The notes: generated by a model not told the origin, from the letters alone. Shown: positions 19,401-28,920, counted from the stretch's first letter. The stretch: DNA of 64,000 nucleotides from Parafilimonas terrae (GCF_900115755.1 NZ_FOXQ01000002.1:248001-312000), one strand, 5' to 3'. Numbers and translations are program-made.

Positions 19401-19711
19401 ATAATGTATGGACACCGGATAACACCAATGCGGCTTATCCTAATCCTTATTACAACAGCGATTATGATGTAACTTCTTCTTTCTGGTTCAGAAGCTCCAC
19501 GCAAATAAGAATGACGAATATTAATCTTTCATATACGCTGCCCGCCAGGTGGACAGACAAGATAGGTATGCAATCCATTAAGGTGTATGCCAATGCTATC
19601 AATGCATTCAACTTTTATAACCCTTACAGTTATAAGGATAATTATCTCGGTTCTTTTGATGCATATCCTGTTTTAAGATCATTTTCTTTCGGTTTAAACT
19701 TAGGCTTCTAA
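16499..19711 (+). CDS. susC-like: SusC/RagA-family TonB-dependent outer-membrane transporter
   Basis: A 1070-residue outer-membrane protein with a signal peptide (about 1-21), a carboxypeptidase-regulatory-like domain (39-112, starting T-I-T-G-V-V-S-D), the SusC region around V-G-Y-G-T-Q (121-126), a plug domain containing the signature F-L-K-D-A-A-A-A-I-Y-G-V-R (221-233), and a beta barrel ending in a terminal phenylalanine (S-F-G-L-N-L-G-F). With the SusD lipoprotein 11 bases downstream it would form the import complex for oligosaccharides released by the surface enzymes here, most likely pectic ones. This is the only SusC/D pair in the window. It lacks the extra N-terminal STN domain that couples some SusC proteins to an anti-sigma factor. 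Confidence 0.96.
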   Translation: MKNVLLATSLFFSAIISGVNAQSGNSSDTLPKAASGVRTITGVVSDDAGKPLPDVTVRIKGTGQTVVTDKAGKFYLVTTDTSSTLQITHISMAYEEVRTKPGVLNITMHPNDNSLNDVIVVGYGTQQRSKALGAINTIKADKLNEMPVTNLGSSLRGRIPALSVSGGNARPGADATLTIRNPVILSKDGGTLSPLYIIDDVIRTEDDFNLLDPSEVEDISFLKDAAAAIYGVRSAQGAIVVRTKRGKVGRTQVNVNSSYTTNDATSLPSMMTGYELANYLNASTQASKNFVADGSSGYLESSSYYTDDELEYFKNHNYNWLDHAWKPSNTYRTTVSVSGGSDKATFFASASYVKQDGNLDRINYDKWTFRANTDVNLGAGFKVGLSLSGNLNHNNQYLLKQGGENPENDVKGLLYTPGYTPPYINGYPVRLSQSSNQNTIDAFHYFEVQRLDNFNDSRNNSFNVVGSLQYDAPWLKGLTAKVQYSRLLDNTFPKQYGTQYYLYNFEMTGEHSHIYSDNVILSNTSPVKVSNGNRIYIKPSYRDAYQLDASVGYNNHFGKHNISALAIVEQTEFKYDDVQTVVESPTPGAPPDGRFAFGEEDVYETESEGGLLGYIGRINYDYAGKYLAEFQVRYDASTNFARENRWKPFGSVSAGWVISQENFLKNSNAINFLKLRLSAGKLGSDNTKAYGYLQRYTPLQNYGAVFGGNGDLILGVRNEAIPNPDVRWDDDLKLNGGIDARFLNNRLSATIDVFHDHRYNMLTALTASVPILIGSAIASENYATINAYGYEISAGWNDNIGKDFSYHANAFFTWSDAKSIKVDVAAGKIGTYEDPTGKSTDMGVQGYEYIGMFRSQAEVDSWLAKNPDYTIFGKTPMPGMLYYKDIRGPKDPETNQYAPPDGKIDENDQAFITPRSSNHYGFGLTLGGAYKGLQLEMVISGSFGGQGVVESAARKLGTATSTRPEFWNNVWTPDNTNAAYPNPYYNSDYDVTSSFWFRSSTQIRMTNINLSYTLPARWTDKIGMQSIKVYANAINAFNFYNPYSYKDNYLGSFDAYPVLRSFSFGLNLGF

Positions 19712-19722
19712 AAAATCTGACA

Positions 19723-21525
19723 ATGAAAAAATTAAATATATTTTTCACGCTTGCCATTGCAGCATTGATACTGATTGTTTCATCATGCTCCAAAGTGCTT
19801 GACAAAAGAGATCTTACTGCATTGCAACCGGATCTTGTTTTTGGAGACTCCAACCTTTCTGTTGGTTACATTGATTATGTGTATAACCAGAACCTGCCTG
19901 TATGGGGCGGTACAAGCGGTACACTTGCCGACAGGAGCGATGAATCTTACGGCGATAATAAATATGTGGAAGGCTCAATTACAATTGACGATGTTACTGA
20001 CTTCGGCACATCACTTACTGCAACCAGCAGCCCCTGGTATAAAATAAGGGCTATAAACGATTGTATAGAACGTGTTGAAGCGGGTTCCATCAGCCAGACT
20101 TTAAAAAATGCAATAAAAGGCCAGGCTTATTTTTTTCGTGCATGGCGATATTTTGAACTGGTGAAACTTTATGGCGGCGTTCCGTTAGTGCTGCACACAT
20201 TGCCTGCTGTTGGCGATGCCAACAAAGAAGCGGCTATGTTGCCCCGCAATAAAACATCAGAGTGTATTGCGCAAATAGTAAGCGATCTTGATTCATCAGC
20301 TTTATTATTGCCTGGCAAATGGAGCAGCAGTAATGATTGGGGAAGAATAACCAGCGGCGCTGCCAAAGCTTTAAAAGGCCGTGTGTTAACTTATTGGGCA
20401 AGCCCTGAATTTAACCCCACACAATTAGCTGACAGATGGGAAGCGGCTTACCAGGCAAATACAGATGCAAAAACAACGCTGGAAGCAAATGGTTTTGGTT
20501 TAAATCCTGATTATGCCAATATGTGGTATGAAGAAGTAAATAATCCTGAAGCTGTTTTTGTAACGGGATATAACAACTCCAGCGACGATCAGTTTAAAAA
20601 GAATAATCCTTTTGATAATCCTACAAGGCCAAAAGTTGCAGGCGGTTCGGGCAGTTCCAACCAGCCGGTAAGGGAACTGGTAGATGCTTACCCGATGAAA
20701 GATGGCAAACAACCGGGCTCAGGCATTTATGCTTATAATGCGCAAACTTTTTATAACAACCGCGATCCGCGTTTTTATGCAACCATCGCTTATAATGGTT
20801 GTACCTGGACGCTCAATGGAACAGAATATCCGCGCTTCTGGTTTTATTATGCTGAAGGCAGCACGTATGCACCTTTCACTGCCGATTCAAAAGAAACCTC
20901 ACCCACCAATACAGGCTTCTTCTGCCGCAAGGCAATTAATCCTGACCTGCCGGTGAGTGCAGTGCCTTATTGCGGTACAGACTGGATGGAAATTCGTTTT
21001 GCAGAAGTATTGCTGAACCTGGCAGAAGCAGCATGCGGCACCAACCGTTTAAGCGAAGCTTACACACTGCTGGAAGCTATTCGCAAAAGAGCAGGCATTG
21101 AAGAAGGCGCTGACGGTTTATATGGTTTACAGGCAGGCATGTCGCAGTCGCAAATGCGTGATGCTATTTTGCTGGAAAGAAAAATTGAGTTTGCTTTTGA
21201 AGGCAAAAGATATTGGGATATGAGAAGGTATAAATTATTTGAAACGGTGTTGAATGGCAAAAGAAGAACGGGTACAACGTACACATTCCAGCCTTCGGCA
21301 GATATTCCAACGCATGATGATTTTCTTGCAGTACGCGATAACATTACGCTTGATTCAGCTTATAACAATAATATGTTGCTGCAGCCAAAAGAAATGGATT
21401 CTTACGACATCAACTGGCAATCGAATTATTATTTCTTTGGCCTGCCGCAGGCATCGCTGGATAACAATCCTTCACTGGAGCAAACTACCGGGTGGCCAAA
21501 TGGCACATTCGATCCGCTGCAATAG
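19723..21525 (+). CDS. susD-like: SusD/RagB-family glycan-binding lipoprotein
   Basis: A 600-residue surface lipoprotein. The lipobox is I-V-S-S-C with C22 as the lipidated residue; charged residues follow immediately. Mid-protein motifs A-Y-F-F-R-A-W-R-Y-F-E-L-V-K-L-Y-G-G-V-P-L and C-terminal E-I-R-F-A-E-V-L-L-N-L-A-E-A and L-L-E-R-K-I-E-F-A-F-E-G-K-R-Y-W-D-M-R-R are the standard SusD tetratricopeptide-helix and RagB signatures. SusD lids the SusC barrel and binds the glycan. Length is within the range for pectin-type SusD proteins. Confidence 0.96.
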   Translation: MKKLNIFFTLAIAALILIVSSCSKVLDKRDLTALQPDLVFGDSNLSVGYIDYVYNQNLPVWGGTSGTLADRSDESYGDNKYVEGSITIDDVTDFGTSLTATSSPWYKIRAINDCIERVEAGSISQTLKNAIKGQAYFFRAWRYFELVKLYGGVPLVLHTLPAVGDANKEAAMLPRNKTSECIAQIVSDLDSSALLLPGKWSSSNDWGRITSGAAKALKGRVLTYWASPEFNPTQLADRWEAAYQANTDAKTTLEANGFGLNPDYANMWYEEVNNPEAVFVTGYNNSSDDQFKKNNPFDNPTRPKVAGGSGSSNQPVRELVDAYPMKDGKQPGSGIYAYNAQTFYNNRDPRFYATIAYNGCTWTLNGTEYPRFWFYYAEGSTYAPFTADSKETSPTNTGFFCRKAINPDLPVSAVPYCGTDWMEIRFAEVLLNLAEAACGTNRLSEAYTLLEAIRKRAGIEEGADGLYGLQAGMSQSQMRDAILLERKIEFAFEGKRYWDMRRYKLFETVLNGKRRTGTTYTFQPSADIPTHDDFLAVRDNITLDSAYNNNMLLQPKEMDSYDINWQSNYYFFGLPQASLDNNPSLEQTTGWPNGTFDPLQ

Positions 21526-21622
21526 TTATCATAACGTAAAAGAACTTATTCATTTATTAAACAATACAAATATTCAAACACCCGCTGCATAAATAAATAA
21601 CGTTTTCCGAAGCCAGGCATCT

Positions 21623-21640
21623 CTCTCCACTTGTGGAGAG
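21623..21640. repeat. Short palindrome (REP-like) between susD and the pectate lyase gene
   Basis: CTCTCCAC, a TT loop and GTGGAGAG form a perfect 8-base-pair hairpin, followed by GGGAACGAGGGTGAGGG. Sequences of this CTCTCC/GGAGAGGG...GGGTGAGG form are common dispersed repeats in Bacteroidota genomes. It may also attenuate transcription after susD; there is no T-run, so a classical terminator is unlikely. Confidence 0.5.
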
Positions 21641-21669
21641 GGAACGAGGGTGAGGGCTAAATTTTTCTC

Positions 21670-23340
21670 ATGATGACAACAAAAACAAAAAACATTACGA
21701 TCTTATTATTATTGATGTTAGGTTCTTTTAATTACGTAAAGGCGCAATATCCTGATATACCGCATGACGTTCAAAGATGGTCTGACTCATTACTAAAAGC
21801 AGCAGCCAGGCATTCAGATTCTGCATGGGCTATTGCAAAACCCATCGTTGAAGAAGAAGCAAGGCATGGCAAGCCTTATATACCCTGGGCTGCACGTCCT
21901 TATGATTTGCCGCAGGCTGAAATACCGGCATTTCCGGGCGCGCAGGGCGGCGGCATGTACAGCTTCGGAGGCCGCGGCGGAAAAGTAATTGTAGTAACCA
22001 ATTTAAATGATGATGGCCCCGGCAGTTTTCGCTGGGCATGCGAGCAGGGTGGTGCCAGGATTGTGGTGTTTAATGTTTCAGGCATCATTCATTTAAAAAG
22101 CCCGTTGATTATAAGGGCGCCGTATATAACTATTGAAGGGCAGTCAGCGCCGGGCGATGGCATTTGTGTTGCAGGCGAATCCACCTGGATCAATACACAT
22201 GATGTTATCATTCGTTACCTGCGCTTCAGGAGAGGTGAAACAAATGTTGGAAGGCGCGATGATGCATTGGGCGGCAACCCGGTTGGCAACATAATGATCG
22301 ACCATGTTTCTGCAAGCTGGGGCCTTGATGAAAACATGAGCATGTACCGCCACATGTATAACGACAGCACCGGCGCCATTGAACAAAAATTGCCTACAGC
22401 AAACATTACCATACAAAACTCTATTTTTTCTGAATCGCTGGATACATGGAACCATGCATTTGGTTCAACATTGGGCGGCGAGAATTGCTCCTTCATGCGT
22501 AACCTGTGGGCTGATAACACAGGCCGTAATCCATCTGTTGGTGAAAATGGCGTTTTCAATTTTGTAAACAATGTTGTATATAACTGGGTACACCGTTCTA
22601 TTGATGGCGGCGACTACACAGCCATGTATAATATCATCAATAATTATTTTAAGCCCGGCCCGCAAACACCGAAAGACCCAAACAATCCTGTTGGCCACAG
22701 GATTTTAAAACCGGAAAGCGGCAGGAGCAAACTGAGTTATCACGTGTATGGCCGTTGCTATGTAAATGGAAATATTATGGAAGGTTATCCTGCAATAACA
22801 AAAGACAACTGGGCCGGTGGTGTGCAGGTGGAAGACGAGCCTAATACAGGAAAATACACAGCCAATATGAAATGGGATAAGCCTTTGCCCATGCCTGCAA
22901 TGACCATAATGAATGCGCAGGATGCTTTTAATTATGTTACCACACATGTAGGTGCAACCTTGCCTGTAAGAGATGCTGTTGACAAGCGTATATTAATGCA
23001 GGTGAAAGAAGACAAAGCAATATATGATGAGCATTATGTGCCCGATACAGCAAAACAATTCAAGCACCGCCGCCTGCCAAAAGATTCATATAAAACAGGT
23101 ATCATAACAGATATTAAACAGGTGGGCGGTTACCCTGAATATAAAGGCATACCCTATAAAGACAGCGATAATGATGGTTTACCGGATGATTATGAAAAAA
23201 AGAATGGTCTTAATGCAAACGATCCGAAAGATGCAGCAGCCATAACCAAAAATGGTTATAGCAATATTGAAAATTATCTTAACGATATTGCAGATAAATA
23301 TGAAAAGCCGCTGGTAATTAATGCTGAAGCCAAAAATTAA
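21670..23340 (+). CDS. Pectate lyase, PL1 family, with C-terminal calcium-binding motif
   Basis: A 556-residue secreted protein (signal peptide about 1-25). From residue 85 it has the parallel beta-helix of PL1-type lyases: F-P-G-A-Q-G-G-G, G-G-R-G-G-K-V-I-V-V-T-N-L, I-V-V-F-N-V-S-G-I-I-H-L, I-T-I-E-G-Q-S-A-P-G-D-G-I, R-R-D-D-A-L and I-D-H-V-S-A-S-W-G-L-D-E. A D-S-D-N-D-G-L-P-D-D-Y-E loop at 498-509 is a dockerin/thrombospondin-like calcium motif. PL1 lyases cut homogalacturonan by beta-elimination, leaving 4,5-unsaturated ends that the GH105 enzyme of this window can remove. A PL1 enzyme also belongs to the known RG-II locus, where it trims the backbone. Confidence 0.9.
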   Translation: MMTTKTKNITILLLLMLGSFNYVKAQYPDIPHDVQRWSDSLLKAAARHSDSAWAIAKPIVEEEARHGKPYIPWAARPYDLPQAEIPAFPGAQGGGMYSFGGRGGKVIVVTNLNDDGPGSFRWACEQGGARIVVFNVSGIIHLKSPLIIRAPYITIEGQSAPGDGICVAGESTWINTHDVIIRYLRFRRGETNVGRRDDALGGNPVGNIMIDHVSASWGLDENMSMYRHMYNDSTGAIEQKLPTANITIQNSIFSESLDTWNHAFGSTLGGENCSFMRNLWADNTGRNPSVGENGVFNFVNNVVYNWVHRSIDGGDYTAMYNIINNYFKPGPQTPKDPNNPVGHRILKPESGRSKLSYHVYGRCYVNGNIMEGYPAITKDNWAGGVQVEDEPNTGKYTANMKWDKPLPMPAMTIMNAQDAFNYVTTHVGATLPVRDAVDKRILMQVKEDKAIYDEHYVPDTAKQFKHRRLPKDSYKTGIITDIKQVGGYPEYKGIPYKDSDNDGLPDDYEKKNGLNANDPKDAAAITKNGYSNIENYLNDIADKYEKPLVINAEAKN

Positions 23341-23360
23341 TTTAATGCTCTGCCATCATC

Positions 23361-26300
23361 ATGCTGATTAACAAAAGAATTGCTGCAAATAATATTTATA
23401 AAATTTCATGCGCTGCCTTGCTTGCTTTGTTTGCAATAACGGCAGCGCATGCACAAAAAAATAAAACCTGCACAGAACTTGTTTGCTTTATTAACGATAG
23501 TGATTCGCTGGCTTTTAATAAAGATTCGCTTGGCAACCGCATACCCGATTTTTCTTATGCAGGATATGCCGCCGGTGAAAAACCAATACCGGATGTGCCG
23601 GTAAAAATTGTGGTGCCTTTAATGAGTGCTGATGCCACAGCCGCCATTCAGCATGCTATTGATTATGTAAGCAATTTACCTGTTGATAACAATGGCTTTC
23701 GCGGTGCTGTTTTATTACAACCGGGAACTTATTCGGTGAAGGGAAGTTTGCATATAAACAAAAGCGGTGTTGTATTAAGAGGCAGTGGCATGTTGCAGAA
23801 CGGAACCATATTATTTGGAGCAGGCACAGACCGCGCAACATTGATTGAGGTAGGTGGAAAAGACGATAAGGTTTTGTCAGATTCAACAATCATAACGGAT
23901 AAATATGTGCCGGTAAACAGCATGCAATTTACAGTTGCGAATGCACCGGCATTTAAACAAGGCGATCACATCATCATTCATGTTCCTTTTTCGCAGCAAT
24001 GGATAGATGTTTTACATACAAAAACTTTTGGGGGCGGTTTATCAGCATTGGGCTGGAAACCCGGCGACCGTTTTATTGATTGGGACAGAACCATAACATC
24101 TGTTAATGGCAATATTATTTCAATTGATGCGCCGGTTACAACTTCAATTGATGCATCATTAACGCAAGCTTCAGTTAGAAAATATACCTGGAATGAAAGG
24201 ATAGAAAACAGCGGCGTTGAAAACATGCAACTGGTTTCTGATTATGATAAAAGCAATGTAAAAGATGAAGCGCACCGTTGGTTTGCCATTAATATAAATA
24301 ATGCTGAAGATGTTTGGGTGCGGCAAATAACTTTCAAACATTTTGCAGGTTCGGCTGTGGCATTATGGCAATCAACCAAAAGAATAACGGTTGAAGATTG
24401 TGCATCATTACAACCTGTTTCTGAAATAGGCGGCTGGAGAAGAAATACATTCTTTACCAATGGCCAGCAAAATTTATTTCAGCGCTGTTATGCACAAAAT
24501 GGTTTTCATGATTTTGCTACAGGCTTTTGCGCCGCCGGCCCTAATGCGTTTGTGCAATGTGAATCCGATCATCCATACAGTTTTAGCGGTGGCATTGATA
24601 GCTGGGGTGCAGCCACTTTAATGGATGTGGTAAATGTTGATGCGAATAATATCAGCTTTATGAACCGCGGGCAGGATGGGCAAGGTGCAGGCTGGTCATC
24701 TGTGAATGGTGTGCTGTGGAATTGCAGCGCTTCCCGCATTGATTGTTATCAGCCGCCCACTGCGCAGAATTATGCATTTGGTTCATGGAGCCAGTTTGCC
24801 GGCGATGGCTATTGGGCTGAAAGTAATAACAGCATTGAGCCAAGAAGTTTATATTATTATCAGTTGCAGCAACGCATTGGTGATGCCGCTAAAGAAAGAA
24901 GTGATCTTTTATTGATAACAACAAACGCTACCAGCAGCCCCACCGTTGAACAGGCGGCAGAATTATCTGAGATAGCAAAGCAGCCTGCAACAACTTTATT
25001 GGAATGGATAAATAAAGCGCCTGTAAGAAATCCAATCAATATAAAAACAGGTGGCGCTATTACAAGCGATGAAATTTATCAGCAAAAAAATATCGAACAA
25101 ACAATTACAGCGCCGGTTAAATTAATAAACGGGTGGCTGGTAAGAAATGATACGGTTGTTACCGGCGGCAGAACAGATGTGCCCTGGTGGAATGGCGGCG
25201 TTGATCCTAAAAGCCTGTTGCAGGCAAAACCGCATATTACCCGTTTTGTTCCCGGAAGAAACGGCGCCGGTTTAACGGATGATCTTGATAGTGTTGCAGT
25301 TTATATGCATGATAATAATATCGCTGCCATAGATCATAATTATGGTTTATGGTATGAAAGAAGGCGTGATGATCATGAACGCATACAACGCGCAGATGGC
25401 GATGCATGGCCGCCGTATTATGAGTTGCCTTTTGCAAGAAGCGGTAAAGACACGGCTTATGACGGATTAAGCAAATATGATCTTACAAAATACAATCAAT
25501 GGTATTGGAAGCGGCTGCAACAATTTGCAGATAAAGCCGATAAAGACGGGCTTGTATTATATCATCAAAATTATTTTCAGCATAACATAATTGAGGCAGG
25601 TGCGCATTATGCAGATTTTCCCTGGCGCACCGCCAATAATATCAATCACCTCGATTTTCCTGAACCGGTGAATTATGCAGGCGATAAGCGCAATTTTATG
25701 GCGGAACAATTTTATGATACCACAAATGAACGCCGCCGTGAATTGAATATTGCATACATCAATCAATGCTTGAATAATTTTTCCGGTAACAGTAATGTTA
25801 TTCAATTTATATCTGCTGAATACACCGGCCCTTTGCATTTTGTACAATTCTGGCTGAATACAATCCATGCATGGGAATCAAAAAACAATAAACATGAATT
25901 GATTGCATTAAGCACAACCAAAGATGTGCAGGATGCAATTCTTGCTGATAAAAAATATGCAGATGTTGTTGACGTAATTGATATACGTTATTGGAATTAT
26001 CAGAAGAACGGCGATCTATATGCGCCAAAAGGCGGGCAGCATTTAGCGCCGCGCCAGCATGCAAGATTATTAAAACCAAAATCGGCCACATTTGAAGATG
26101 TATATCATGCCGTGAGTGAGTATAAATTGAAGTTTCCTTCAAAAGCGGTTATTTATAACGCGGGTAATTTTGATCATTTTGGATGGGCTGTATTAATGGG
26201 CGGTGGCTCTTTGGCTGATATTCCTGCATTGCAAAACAAAAGCTTTTTAAAAGCTGCATCTGTTATGAAACCCCGGGCAGTAACGGATAGCACACAGCTT

Positions 26301-26510
26301 ATGTTGAGTGATAAAAAGGGCTATATTATTTACAGCCATAATAACAGCCAACAAATCAGCATTGATAAAAACATTGCATCCAAAAAATATGATGCGGTTT
26401 GGATAGAGCCATCAACAGGCAAAACAATTCGTGAACAGAAAATAAAAATTACAGCAGGCGTTGCCATTGAAAAGCCCGTTGCAGGCGATGTGGTGTTATG
26501 GCTAAAATAA
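23361..26510 (+). CDS. Secreted beta-helix protein with C-terminal DUF6298-like domain, activity unknown
   Basis: A 1049-residue protein with a signal peptide (cleavage near A-H-A, residue 31). Residues about 70-430 look like a pectate-lyase-3/GH28-type right-handed beta-helix (D-A-T-A-A-I-Q-H-A-I-D-Y-V, L-L-Q-P-G-T-Y, V-V-L-R-G-S-G). A second module (about 620-960) has TIM-barrel-like strands and aromatic clusters (G-L-W-Y-E-R-R-R-D-D-H, G-L-V-L-Y-H-Q-N-Y-F-Q-H-N, D-F-P-W-R-T-A). I recall similar proteins under DUF6298/DUF4955 labels, but am not sure which. It sits 20 bases after the pectate lyase gene. A lyase or hydrolase acting on pectin side chains is a reasonable guess; no catalytic residues can be assigned. 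Confidence 0.55.
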   Translation: MLINKRIAANNIYKISCAALLALFAITAAHAQKNKTCTELVCFINDSDSLAFNKDSLGNRIPDFSYAGYAAGEKPIPDVPVKIVVPLMSADATAAIQHAIDYVSNLPVDNNGFRGAVLLQPGTYSVKGSLHINKSGVVLRGSGMLQNGTILFGAGTDRATLIEVGGKDDKVLSDSTIITDKYVPVNSMQFTVANAPAFKQGDHIIIHVPFSQQWIDVLHTKTFGGGLSALGWKPGDRFIDWDRTITSVNGNIISIDAPVTTSIDASLTQASVRKYTWNERIENSGVENMQLVSDYDKSNVKDEAHRWFAININNAEDVWVRQITFKHFAGSAVALWQSTKRITVEDCASLQPVSEIGGWRRNTFFTNGQQNLFQRCYAQNGFHDFATGFCAAGPNAFVQCESDHPYSFSGGIDSWGAATLMDVVNVDANNISFMNRGQDGQGAGWSSVNGVLWNCSASRIDCYQPPTAQNYAFGSWSQFAGDGYWAESNNSIEPRSLYYYQLQQRIGDAAKERSDLLLITTNATSSPTVEQAAELSEIAKQPATTLLEWINKAPVRNPINIKTGGAITSDEIYQQKNIEQTITAPVKLINGWLVRNDTVVTGGRTDVPWWNGGVDPKSLLQAKPHITRFVPGRNGAGLTDDLDSVAVYMHDNNIAAIDHNYGLWYERRRDDHERIQRADGDAWPPYYELPFARSGKDTAYDGLSKYDLTKYNQWYWKRLQQFADKADKDGLVLYHQNYFQHNIIEAGAHYADFPWRTANNINHLDFPEPVNYAGDKRNFMAEQFYDTTNERRRELNIAYINQCLNNFSGNSNVIQFISAEYTGPLHFVQFWLNTIHAWESKNNKHELIALSTTKDVQDAILADKKYADVVDVIDIRYWNYQKNGDLYAPKGGQHLAPRQHARLLKPKSATFEDVYHAVSEYKLKFPSKAVIYNAGNFDHFGWAVLMGGGSLADIPALQNKSFLKAASVMKPRAVTDSTQLMLSDKKGYIIYSHNNSQQISIDKNIASKKYDAVWIEPSTGKTIREQKIKITAGVAIEKPVAGDVVLWLK

Positions 26511-26582
26511 AAGCAGTTGCCGCTTTAATAATGTCTTTGGCTTAATTATCCTGTGCTTTGATTTCTTACTTAATCAATAAAA

Positions 26583-27968
26583 ATGTTCAATAAAAAAATC
26601 ATACCCGTTTATATTTTTCTTATCGCATTTGCTTTACAGGCTAATGCAAGCCCGTTGCCTTTATTAAAAGTCTCTTCCGCTAAAAGATATCTCGTAACAA
26701 GCGATGGCAAGCCATTCTTCTGGATGGGCGATACCGGCTGGCTGTTGTTAACCAAACTGAACAGGGAAGATATGTCATCGTACTTCAAACAAAGGAAACA
26801 ACAGGGCTTTAATGTAATACAGGTAATGCTATTGCATTCACTGGAAGCAACAGATGTTTATGGCGATTCGGCTTTGCATAATCAAAACGTTTCAGCGCCT
26901 GCAGTTACAACAGGTAATGATTTTATTCACGCTGAACAATATGATTACTGGGATAATGTTGACTATGCGGTGAAAGCAGCGGAAGCAAACGGTTTGTACA
27001 TGGCGCTGGTGCCGGTTTGGGGAACAAATGTAAAAGCTGGAGGCGTTAGTATTGATGAAGCGAAAGCCTATGCCAGGTTTCTGGCAGATCGTTATAAAAA
27101 TAATTCAAACATTATCTGGATGAATGGCGGCGATATTGAAGGTGATATTCATGAAGAAGTATGGAATGCCATTGGTGAAACTTTATATCAATACGATAAA
27201 AATCATTTGATAACATTTCATCCGCGTGGAAGAAATGGTTCTTATAAATGGTTTAATGATGCTTCATGGCTGAGTTTTAATATGGTGCAATCGGGCCACC
27301 GGAATTATGCGCAGGATACGGCCGTAAAGGATTTGAAATATGGTGAAGACAACTGGCGTTATATCAATGATGCTTATCAGTTGCAACCTGCAAAACCGGT
27401 GCTTGATGCGGAGCCATCTTATGAAGATATTCCGCAGGGTTTGCATGATACAACACAACCGCGCTGGCAGGCGGCAGACATAAGAAGGTATGCTTACTGG
27501 AGCATTTTTGCAGGCGCCTGCGGGTTTACATACGGGCATAATTCCATCATGCAGTTTAAACGCATTGGCGATACAAACGTTGCTTACGGCGCCGATAAAA
27601 ACTGGCAGCAGGCTATGAATGCAACAGGCGCTAACGAGATGCAATATGTTGTAAAATTGATGCAGTCAGTTGTATTCGAAACAGCAAAACCGTTTCAGGA
27701 TATTGTAAAGAACAGCGGTGATAAATATGAACGGCTGGCCGCTTTGCGGGGAAAAAATTTTGCTTTTGTTTACACGTATAACGGGAAGAATATTGAAGTG
27801 GATATGAATATGCTTGATGGGAAAAAATCAAAAGCCTTTTGGTACAATCCGCGCAATGGAGATAAAATATTTATTGAAACCATTAACAATAGCGGCGTAC
27901 ATGCATTCAACCCGCCGGGCGATAAGAAAGATGGTAATGACTGGATATTAATCCTGGAGAAAATATAG
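26583..27968 (+). CDS. GH140 family, candidate RG-II apiosidase
   Basis: A 461-residue secreted (beta/alpha)8-barrel protein with the DUF4038-type opening (R-Y-L-V-T-S-D-G-K-P-F-F-W-M-G-D-T-G-W) and a short C-terminal beta-sandwich (about 375-461). Candidate catalytic residues are D184 in N-G-G-D-I-E-G-D and E277 in L-D-A-E-P-S-Y-E, agreeing in order and spacing with the Asp/Glu pair of the Bacteroides apiosidase BT1012. GH140 releases side chains A or B of RG-II by cutting the apiose-galacturonan bond, so this is one of the more telling genes for RG-II. Signal peptide cleavage is near residue 22. The stop codon shares a base with the GTG of the next gene. Confidence 0.8.
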   Translation: MFNKKIIPVYIFLIAFALQANASPLPLLKVSSAKRYLVTSDGKPFFWMGDTGWLLLTKLNREDMSSYFKQRKQQGFNVIQVMLLHSLEATDVYGDSALHNQNVSAPAVTTGNDFIHAEQYDYWDNVDYAVKAAEANGLYMALVPVWGTNVKAGGVSIDEAKAYARFLADRYKNNSNIIWMNGGDIEGDIHEEVWNAIGETLYQYDKNHLITFHPRGRNGSYKWFNDASWLSFNMVQSGHRNYAQDTAVKDLKYGEDNWRYINDAYQLQPAKPVLDAEPSYEDIPQGLHDTTQPRWQAADIRRYAYWSIFAGACGFTYGHNSIMQFKRIGDTNVAYGADKNWQQAMNATGANEMQYVVKLMQSVVFETAKPFQDIVKNSGDKYERLAALRGKNFAFVYTYNGKNIEVDMNMLDGKKSKAFWYNPRNGDKIFIETINNSGVHAFNPPGDKKDGNDWILILEKI

Positions 27969-28918
27969 TGAAGTGTAGTAATAAACATATCAGTTTTGTT
28001 TGTATGGTGATGATATGCTGCTCGTGCGTATCATCCAAACAGGCATGGTTATATACTTCGTTTAAAGAACCCGCGAATGAAGGTTTGAGATTGATGTACA
28101 GTTACGATGCAAAACATTGGGCTTACTTCGATCATATTTTTTTAAAACCGCTTGCAGGAAGGGATAAGATCATGCGCGACCCATCAATGATAAAAGATAA
28201 AGATGGCGTGTATCATTTGGTGTGGACAACCGAATGGAAGAACAGCAACGGTTTTGGCTACGCCAGTTCAAAGGATTTAATTCATTGGAGCGAAGAAAAA
28301 TATATACCTGTAATGCAGCAGGAAACCACAACCGTAAATGTTTGGGCGCCTGAATGGTTTTATAATGATGTGGATGACAGTTACATGATTGTATGGGCTT
28401 CTACCATTCCTTATCGGTTTGATAAAGGCATCGAAGACGAATTCAATAACCATCGTTTGTATTACACAACTACAAAAGATTTTACTCATTTCTCACCGGC
28501 TAAATTATTTTTTGACCCGGGGTTTAGTGCTATCGATGCCACTATTGTTAAACGTAATAATAAAGATTATGTATTGGTGTTTAAAGACAACACGAGAAAT
28601 GAACGGGATATTAAAGTGGCGTTTGGCGAAACACCGGTTGGTCCTTTTTCAAACATATCCAAACCAATAACCGCAGGGTTTACAGAAGGCCCGACAACGG
28701 TACACGTAAAAGATGAATGGCTGATATATTTTGATGCTTACCGCAACCAGGATTTTGAAGCCGTTAAGACAAAAGATTTCATAACTTTTACAGATGCAAC
28801 AAAAGAAATTTCAGTACCGCAGGGCCACAAGCACGGAACAATTTTAACGGTTACAAAAGCGGATATAAAAAAAATACAACGTTCTTTAAAACATATTGAT
28901 TCAACTCAAATACAATAA
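27968..28918 (+). CDS. GH43-type five-bladed beta-propeller glycosidase, lipoprotein, GTG start
   Basis: A 316-residue protein beginning with GTG at 27968, overlapping the previous TAG by one base. The hydrophobic leader V-C-M-V-M-I-C-C-S-C ends in a lipobox-like cysteine cluster (C18/C20). The three GH43 carboxylates are visible: D71 in M-R-D-P-S-M, D190 in S-A-I-D-A-T and E240 in T-E-G-P-T. GH43 enzymes remove alpha-L-arabinofuranose, beta-xylose or related residues. The known RG-II locus also has GH43 members. The exact subfamily is not clear from sequence reading. Confidence 0.75.
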   Translation: MKCSNKHISFVCMVMICCSCVSSKQAWLYTSFKEPANEGLRLMYSYDAKHWAYFDHIFLKPLAGRDKIMRDPSMIKDKDGVYHLVWTTEWKNSNGFGYASSKDLIHWSEEKYIPVMQQETTTVNVWAPEWFYNDVDDSYMIVWASTIPYRFDKGIEDEFNNHRLYYTTTKDFTHFSPAKLFFDPGFSAIDATIVKRNNKDYVLVFKDNTRNERDIKVAFGETPVGPFSNISKPITAGFTEGPTTVHVKDEWLIYFDAYRNQDFEAVKTKDFITFTDATKEISVPQGHKHGTILTVTKADIKKIQRSLKHIDSTQIQ

Positions 28919-28920
28919 AT

